Assembly: GCA_022575985.1 (NCBI GenBank)
Contig: JAKSXM010000247.1
Coordinates: forward strand, 5,107,501-5,171,500
Length of the DNA stretch: 64,000 bases
Source: Anagrus nilaparvatae
Taxonomy: Eukaryota; Arthropoda; Insecta; Hymenoptera; Mymaridae
Reading direction: 5' to 3'
Shown: positions 58,850 to 64,000 of the stretch, piece by piece
Layout: each line of letters begins with the position of its first letter
Numbering within the stretch: the stretch's first letter is position 1
Notes under the pieces: model-generated
What the model saw: the letters and a program-made list of their open reading frames with translations, nothing else
The model's database searches: none
What the model was told of the DNA's origin: nothing
Program-made: the position numbers and the translations under genes

Positions 58850-59852
58850 TCATCGATGATATCATAATATGCTAAAAGAAACTTTATTATATTCTCTAGC
58901 GATTTAGCTTCTCTAACCGCATTGATGATGTCGTTCGGAAGGGGGTCAATCTCTTCTTGTGGTCAATCAAACAATCTCAACCCATAATCTATTCTCTGTT
59001 ACCGGGGCTGTAAAATATAAAGGATAGTGCTCCCAAATAGGGATTGGGCGTTCTCCTTCCTTTTCTTCTTTTATTGCTTGCCGGTGGAGGAATCTAAAAT
59101 GAGATCTCTTACACCGTGGACATTCTGAAATATGCACCTCTTTCTTACCGCAGTTAGCGCAAATCGGGATAGTTAGTGATTTGATTTACAGTATCTTCGA
59201 GCGTGTTTGCCACTGCGGCAGTTAAAACATTGGTCGGGCTGTGGGTCGACGCTCGGGTCAAAGCTAACAGGTTCAAGCTCACTGTATCTTACCCCTGTCG
59301 TTCTATAATCAAAAAGGACTAAAGGGGAACCTTCCCATTGTCTGGAAAGCAATGCTATTGCTCTATAGTCGATGGGAGGCTTTTTAGGTTTGTCGTCCGC
59401 GGACGGCTTGGGTTTTACTGGGGCTGCTACTTGCAGGTCGATAAGTTGAGGTGGATCAATCGCGTTTGGCGGCGGTGTTCGCGCTTTGAGCCGATACCGA
59501 TTTTCTCGTAGCTCCCGTTGCCGCAGATGGGCCGTTTTTGGGGGCCATAGGTGAATATACGCCGTCGATATATACTATTTGGTAAAATTTTCTATTTTCT
59601 TCGATGGAGGTTGTACCGATTCCTTCCTTCTTCGCCACTGGCGTGGTCGGCTGCTCTTAGATATTGGCCTTGTGATTGTTTTCGAGGTCGTCCTCTCCTT
59701 TTAGTAGCTTGAGGCTGACCGGCCGGCGGCCGCGGAAGCTTCCTCTCATTGTGTTCTTTGCTGTAAAAGACATTTATTATTGAATTTTCTGTGTTATTTT
59801 GTTGGGAAGTAGGTAGATAAGAAGAAGTTTTCAGTTTTAGTAAGTCGACCAT
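58850..59852 (-). pseudogene. ORF after integrase with Pro-rich region and CCHC zinc knuckle
   Basis: From 59852 it reads MVDLLKLKTSSYLPTSQ, then KLPRPPAGQPQATKRRGRPR (AT-hook-like RGRPRK), VYIDGVYSPMAPKNGPSA, PKPSADDKPKKPPIDYRA, VSFDPSVDPQPDQ and the knuckle CFNCRSGKHARRYC (C-x2-C-x4-H-x4-C, near 59190). A second Cys cluster CANCGKKEVHISECPRC follows, then PLPNDIINAVREAKSLENII and a stop near 58855. At least three frame changes are needed. A nucleic-acid-binding role is inferred from the knuckle. The position downstream of integrase is unusual, because the knuckle is normally in gag. Confidence 0.55.
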
Positions 59853-59950
59853 GTGTACTTTAGTTCATATACTGTTGGTGACAAGAATTCGGCTGTTACA
59901 TCGGGTTCTTCACGCTTGGGCGCGAGTTTTGCTGAGAAGTGTTTTTTTAT
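59853..59950 (-). pseudogene. integrase C-terminal end
   Basis: A short frame reads HFSAKLAPKREEPDVTAEFL and SPTVYELK, which matches the integrase C-terminal consensus of gypsy elements (F.AKLAP...GP..V...LSP.VYEL). It follows directly on the reverse-transcriptase start, so everything between, including the rest of the polymerase, RNase H and the integrase core, has been deleted. Confidence 0.6.
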
Positions 59951-60369
59951 TCTGATAGGTTTCGTTGCGTGGCACCATAACAGGAGCGCTACACCACGAG
60001 CTATTCGAAAATTCGATTATCCCTAGTTTAAGCCACTTTTCAGCTTCTTCTATGACCAAATTTAGGTCTTTCGGTGACATTCTTCTTAACTTGTGTCTTA
60101 CTGGTGTGGCATCTGGTTTGACCCTTATTTTGTGCTTGATGAGATGCGTTCTTCCATGGGTCTGTGGCTGTGGGGGCAGGCATTCTTTGACTACTTGCAT
60201 AATTCTGTCCTTTTTTACGCACTCTCCATAGAGCTGTGGATGATTTTTGATTTTATGAGAGCTAAATTTGTGCCAATGTCCGTTGCCATTTCTTCGCCTC
60301 CATTCGCCTTCTTTTGCAAAAATTTCTAGGCCAAAGGCTTTTTCAAAGTCTATGCCCAACACCATTGTT
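59951..60369 (-). pseudogene. protease end and reverse transcriptase N-terminus
   Basis: It reads MVLGIDFEKAFGLEI (the common end of gypsy protease, LG.DF), then KHKIRVKPDATPVRHKLRRM, SPKDLNLVIEEAEKWLKLGI and IEFSNSSWCSAPVMV. The HKI...P...R.RR.SP and GIIE.S.S.W.SPVV motifs mark the first part of gypsy reverse transcriptase. Similarity stops after PVMVP at about 59960, before any catalytic Asp. Confidence 0.8.
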
Positions 60370-60824
60370 CCGAACTGGATTTGATTAAAAAAAATTGAAT
60401 TTTATTTTACTAATTAGAATATTTAAATGAAAGATTTTTTTGAATAATAAGTCTGAATTTTATTACAGTGTAGAAGAAAATGTTTGGATTTGAAATTTGA
60501 AATTTATTGTTTATTGTTGCTATGTTACTTGGTTACGGTTTTTTTTGTTAAAAAAATAATAATATCGTCAGATAGTAAAAAGAAGTTGGTTGAGGTGGTT
60601 TAAAAAGAGAAATATTTTTGATTTGAATAAATTAAAAAAAAAATTATTGAAAGATTTCATTTAATTTAAAATAAAAGTTTTTAATAATTATTAATATCTA
60701 TCAATTGAATAATATGTTCTGATTATTATTGTGATTGTGGTGAAAGGAAAATATTATCTATTATAAAAAGGACGTAAATAAAATTTCAAAAATTTATTTT
60801 ATTGTAAGATCATCAAATTTGAAG

Positions 60825-60858
<34 letters not shown>

Positions 60859-61095
60859 TTTTTTTATTAAAATCAAAAATAAGTTTGTTAGTTCATTAAA
60901 TTTTTTAAAGATTTAATTCAATTTTAATTTAATATATTTAAAAAATAAATAAATAATTGTTTGTTAAATTTGAATTGTTACAATAAATATATTTTTGTTT
61001 GTTTTGAATTAAAATAATTTTCTGTTAATTTTCTTTTACCATCATTTTCTACCGTTCAATGTTTTTACTTTGAATAAGGTAAAAGCTGATCAAAC
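60370..61095. mobile_element. ~725-bp AT-rich insertion splitting the protease coding region
   Basis: Coding similarity stops at LQYNMV on the right and resumes with MVLGIDF on the left. The nearly repeated ACCATTGTT/ACCATGTT at 60361 and 61098 suggests an imperfect target duplication. The ends share TTTGATTA and (inverted) TTTGATCA. Inside is an uninterrupted A run of about 30 followed by a T run (60822-60866). No gene. Confidence 0.5.
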
Positions 61096-61690
61096 AACCA
61101 TGTTATACTGTAAGCTTTCTGAAACTTTCAGGTTTATAGGTTCCGCTTGTCCATCTACGCCGAACCATACTTTCAAGACTTAGTTGACTGGGGAGAGATT
61201 TCCCGTGGCATCAATTAATGCTGACCCAATTGGCTTTAACCTGTCTTTAAATTTTTCCACGTATTTTGGACCTAAATAGGAAGCCATGGGACCTGAGTCA
61301 CAAAGAACTTTCATATTTACGCCGGCTATATTTATATCAAAGAAAAGTCGGTTATCTACGTGGCAGGCATCGCAGTTTTCCGGTTTTTCTTGTACATTTT
61401 CGGCTAATTGAAAAATTTCTCGTGAATTTTCTTGATTTTTAACTAAATCATCATTATTTGGAATTTCTTCAATTTTTATAGCCTTTTGATCATTTGCAAC
61501 GATTGCATCAGCTGGTTCGCATCCTTGAGCAAAGTCGAATATTTTCTTGTTGATGGTTTCTGTTGACAAATGATTTTTGCTATTTTTTTCTGTTGTTACG
61601 CTAGCGACTCCATTATTTAGCTGGAGGTCGTTGAAGCCTGTCCCGTCTCCAGCTGAGCGTTTCCTGCTCTATATTGTGTTGCTACTGGGC
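61096..61690 (-). pseudogene. retroviral-type aspartic protease region
   Basis: The 129-codon frame at 61180-61569 has an acidic linker, then CHVDNRLFFDINIAGVNMKV and LCDSGPMASYLGPKYVEKF. DSG is the catalytic triplet of the aspartic protease, followed by the usual S-x-L/I segment. Past a stop at about 61180, the frame VLKVWFGVDGQAEPINLKV and SLQYNMV is the expected second half. The enzyme would cleave the polyprotein. It is broken by the stop and by the insertion at 60370-61095. Confidence 0.7.
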
Positions 61691-61748
61691 AGGAACAGTT
61701 GGTGTATCTGACTCCTAATTTGTCGCATAGCAAACAAATATCCCGCTT

Positions 61749-62466
61749 CTTAAGGGGGTAGACCTAATTGGAGATAGAAAAAAGGTGTGGTTTTCTAGAT
61801 AAGTTTTCGGGTAGAAATAATTGAGATAATTTTTTCAAAGTTGGCACTTTATTAGATTATAAGTTGCTAAACATTTTTTTTTTTCTTTTTTTTTATTTTT
61901 TCAAAATGGTGCCGAGTACAGGTCCTCAAAGTTGGGCCTCACTTTTCACTGTGTGCAGGATTCCGGTCTCCAAATTGTTCAGAAACACACGAAACCAAAT
62001 TAATTATATTTGGGAAACATTTTTCTTCTGGATTGATGGATTCAAATTTCGGAAAATGGAAAATTGTGAAAATTATTTAATTTTTTTCAAAAATTGCAAT
62101 TTTTTTCACATGTTTTTTTGAAAGAAAAAAAAATTGGGACATTTTTTGGAAAAACTCTTCCATCAATCCAGAAGATAATTGTATTTTAAAAATGTAGCCA
62201 AAAAATTAGAAAGATATCTTAATTATTTTTCGAGTTATCGTGCACACAAATCGAAAAACGTTGTTTCGAGAAAAACGCGTTTAAAGTTTAGAATTCTGTA
62301 TCTTACGCCTTTCGCGGTGTCTTGCTTCATCGTCTATAACTTTCTTATTATTCAAGATATCATTATAAAAATTTTTTTCCATATTTTTAAGATGTTTTCG
62401 AACCCAAAAAAAATAAAAACAGAAAATCGATTACGAAAAAGTTTCAATTAGGTCTACCCCCTTAAG
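61749..62466. mobile_element. 718-bp MITE in a TTAA site within gag
   Basis: A perfect 21-bp inverted repeat (GGGGGTAGACCTAATT preceded by CTTAA, and its complement) spans 61749-61769 and 62446-62466. TTAA is on both sides. Removing the insertion and one TTAA joins the gag frame through its Cys-rich region, which confirms precise insertion. TTAA targeting is characteristic of piggyBac-type elements. This copy has no transposase. A divergent relative is at position 1-140. Confidence 0.85.
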
Positions 62467-63682
62467 CTGTGGACATTGCAGAGTTTTGTGATTTGTGTCT
62501 TGGCACAGAACGCAATGGGTAGGGAATCGCAGCTTATTACTTTTGGGCCGGCGTGCGTTATTTTGTGAATTATTTGCATAATTATTATTTTGCGATCTTG
62601 AAAATTACATGCTTGGAATCGAACTTTGATTCCATTGTAGCATCATTTGTGCAAAATAATTGGGGTCCGCAAACGTATGGGGAAACTATAGATAGGGCGG
62701 AGAAGCCATAGGCTGCATTATAGGCTGAGTTTGTTGTTGAGGTTGTGATCTAGGTTGCTGCTGTTGACCCACGCGCTGATGTTGTGTCTGACGCTGCTGC
62801 TGAGGTCCTTGTTGCTGCCTCTGCTGGGGCTGTTGATTATTGTCCCCAGGGGAAGTTAATGCTGCCAGCTCTTCCGTCGTTACCTGTTTACCGCACCCTC
62901 TGGGCTTGCGTTTCCCTTTGATAGGTGTATTTTCCGGTATTTCGTCGGTATGAGACGGATTTACTGAAGCGTTTACTGTTTCAGTAAGAGCCGCTATTTT
63001 AGCTTTTACTACTTTGTCGTCATAAGCTAAATCTGGTACTTTTGACTTTTCTTTGCCTTTTGGGGCTGAATACTTATTTCTTACTTCGGCCAATTTTTCG
63101 TGTTTCTGTCCCAAGTCCAATAATTCATTAAAGCTGTTTATATTATTGGTCAGCCTGTATGCTTCTAAGCTTCGCTGATATTCCGGGTGGAGTACTCTAA
63201 GGGCCATTGCCACCAATTTCCTTTCACTCGGGCGTTTTGACAACTTATCCGCTATTGCTTTGAAGGCGCATAAAAATGTGGCCATATTTTTCGCCCTTGC
63301 CTTGTGTCCTGGTTCGTAGCTCATCAAGATAATCCTCGTCTTCCATATATGGGACAAAACGATTGCGGAAGGCCGTTTCGAAATCCTCCCATGTATCAAG
63401 GTTATCTCGATCTGTCTTGTAGCACAAGATGGCGTGATCTTCGAACATTGAAGTTAGGCCGTACTTGATTTGTACAAAGGAGAAGCCTGATGTCGGGTAG
63501 TAATCCTTAAGCTTGAACAAAAATTCTTCGGCCTTCTTGGTGTCGCCATTGAATTTTAAGTTCCACATTTTTAGCACTTTTCCGGCTTCTGTGCGCTTGG
63601 ATAGGCTCAAGTTAAAGGATTTCTTTCTGCTGAACGTAACTTCAATTTTGGATTTTTCCGTATCTTGTAAGGCTGAATTCAT
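62467..63682 (-). pseudogene. gypsy gag (capsid region, Q-rich linker, zinc knuckle)
   Basis: The first frame (63245-63682) starts MNSALQDTEKSKIEV and includes KMWNLKFNGDTKKAEEFLFK, TWEDFETAFRNRFVPYMEDE and DYLDELRTRTQGKGE, the Retrotrans_gag pattern. A frameshift near 63290 moves to the second frame: MATFLCAFKAIADKLSKRPS, LRVLHPEYQRSLEAYRL, then a Gln-rich linker (62700-62850). After another shift near 62690 the knuckle CVLCQDTNHKTLQC is at 62473-62514. The Cys-rich tail continues beyond the MITE at 61680-61748. Gag would package the element RNA in cytoplasmic particles. Confidence 0.75.
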
Positions 63683-64000
63683 AAAAATGTTTTTCTCACG
63701 TTTTTCATTTTTCGTGGTTTTGTGAGATTTTGCTTTAATGATGACGTTTTTGCTTCTATTACTTTTTTTTGTTTTCTTTCTGATTATGGTTGTTATATTT
63801 TTCTATTTCTAATCTTTGTTGTTCTATGAACTCTTGTTCTTTCCGCAGCTTTTCCTTTTCCGCTTTTTTGTTTTCCCTTTCTTGGGAGCTTTTGCTGGAA
63901 GCGGAGGTATGCGAGCTGAGAGAGCCTGCTAAGATACCTTGCTAGCTTATAGTCTTCTCTTTACGTAACTCTTCCATTACTTCCTTTGCCAGCGCTACCT
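63683..64000 (-). pseudogene. N-terminal part of the gypsy gag ORF, cut by the window edge
   Basis: The minus strand reads ALAKEVMEELRKEKT, then GILAGSLSSHTSASSKSSQE, RENKKAEKEKLRKEQEFIEQ and QRLEIEKYNNHNQKENKKK, ending in a stop near 63757. It is Lys/Glu-rich and likely coiled-coil. Whether it belonged to gag or to a separate upstream ORF cannot be decided here. Confidence 0.45.

Larger units (their letters stand above)
58803..64000 (-). mobile_element. Ty3/gypsy-type retrotransposon interior, internally deleted
   Basis: Read on the minus strand from the right edge, the order is: Lys/Glu-rich gag N-terminus, gag, zinc knuckle, protease, start of reverse transcriptase, end of integrase, Pro-rich/CCHC ORF. 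Together with the LTR at 54626-55777 this makes one element extending beyond 64000. It carries a ~2-kb-scale pol deletion, several frameshifts and three insertions (56600-58802, 60370-61095, 61749-62466), so it is inactive. Only the 3' LTR is in the window. Confidence 0.75.

Noticed and set aside
59965..60329. Two plus-strand frames of 78-88 codons
   Set aside because: They lie antisense to the gypsy protease/reverse-transcriptase segment, which has recognisable motifs on the minus strand.

Overview
The window reads as AT-rich repetitive nuclear DNA from an arthropod, most likely an insect. A low-GC parasitoid wasp is a guess the sequence alone cannot settle. There is no operon structure and no dense coding. 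Splice sites, pogo-type, Copia-type, Ty3/gypsy and R1-type elements, a tRNA-derived SINE and Helentron-like short elements all point to a eukaryote. The best host-gene signal is a pair of plus-strand exons, 23186-23340 and 41595-41708. Their splice phases match and the second ends in a stop followed by poly(A) signals, so roughly 18 kb of the window would be one intron packed with transposons. Three weaker exon candidates are at 330-439 (minus), 882-996 (plus) and 21846-22019 (plus).

Layout. 1-9 kb: Helentron-like short elements (family H: copies at 1.5, 7.4-8.8, 20.6, 23.8 and 32.2 kb, plus a relic at 3.0 kb), a PIF1-type helicase fragment at 5.2 kb and a 1.66-kb palindrome. 9-19 kb: a mosaic of ~190-bp repeats split by a 6.4-kb pogo/Tigger-like transposon (12499-18896) with a TA duplication and a recognisable but broken three-exon transposase; that transposon itself holds a solo LTR and a non-LTR fragment. 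19-34 kb: tRNA-like sequences, a SINE, further H copies, two large palindromes and a non-LTR remnant. 34.8-41.2 kb: a decayed Copia-like element with both LTRs, a PBS-like and a PPT-like site, and nested insertions, including a palindrome inside a palindrome. 42.7-51.8 kb: three apparently identical head-to-tail 3053-bp units, each carrying a dead R1-type reverse transcriptase fragment. 52.2-54.6 kb: a ~128-bp satellite split by a 1.5-kb palindrome. 54.6-64 kb: a minus-strand Ty3/gypsy element (3' LTR, CCHC ORF, integrase end fused to reverse transcriptase start, protease, gag) interrupted by three insertions.

The most notable structures are: (1) the 3053-bp triplication, whose junctions carry a 75-bp filler matching a palindrome 1.2 kb downstream of the array; (2) the 2.2-kb palindrome at 56600-58802, whose two arms carry mirror copies of an intron-containing gene fragment; (3) the unusual density of long inverted repeats, about nine in 64 kb, several with target duplications; (4) the H family with its internal minisatellites, a head-to-tail dimer and a helicase remnant nearby. 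No intact mobile-element protein gene is visible. All identifications are by eye from translated motifs and repeat comparison; no search was run.
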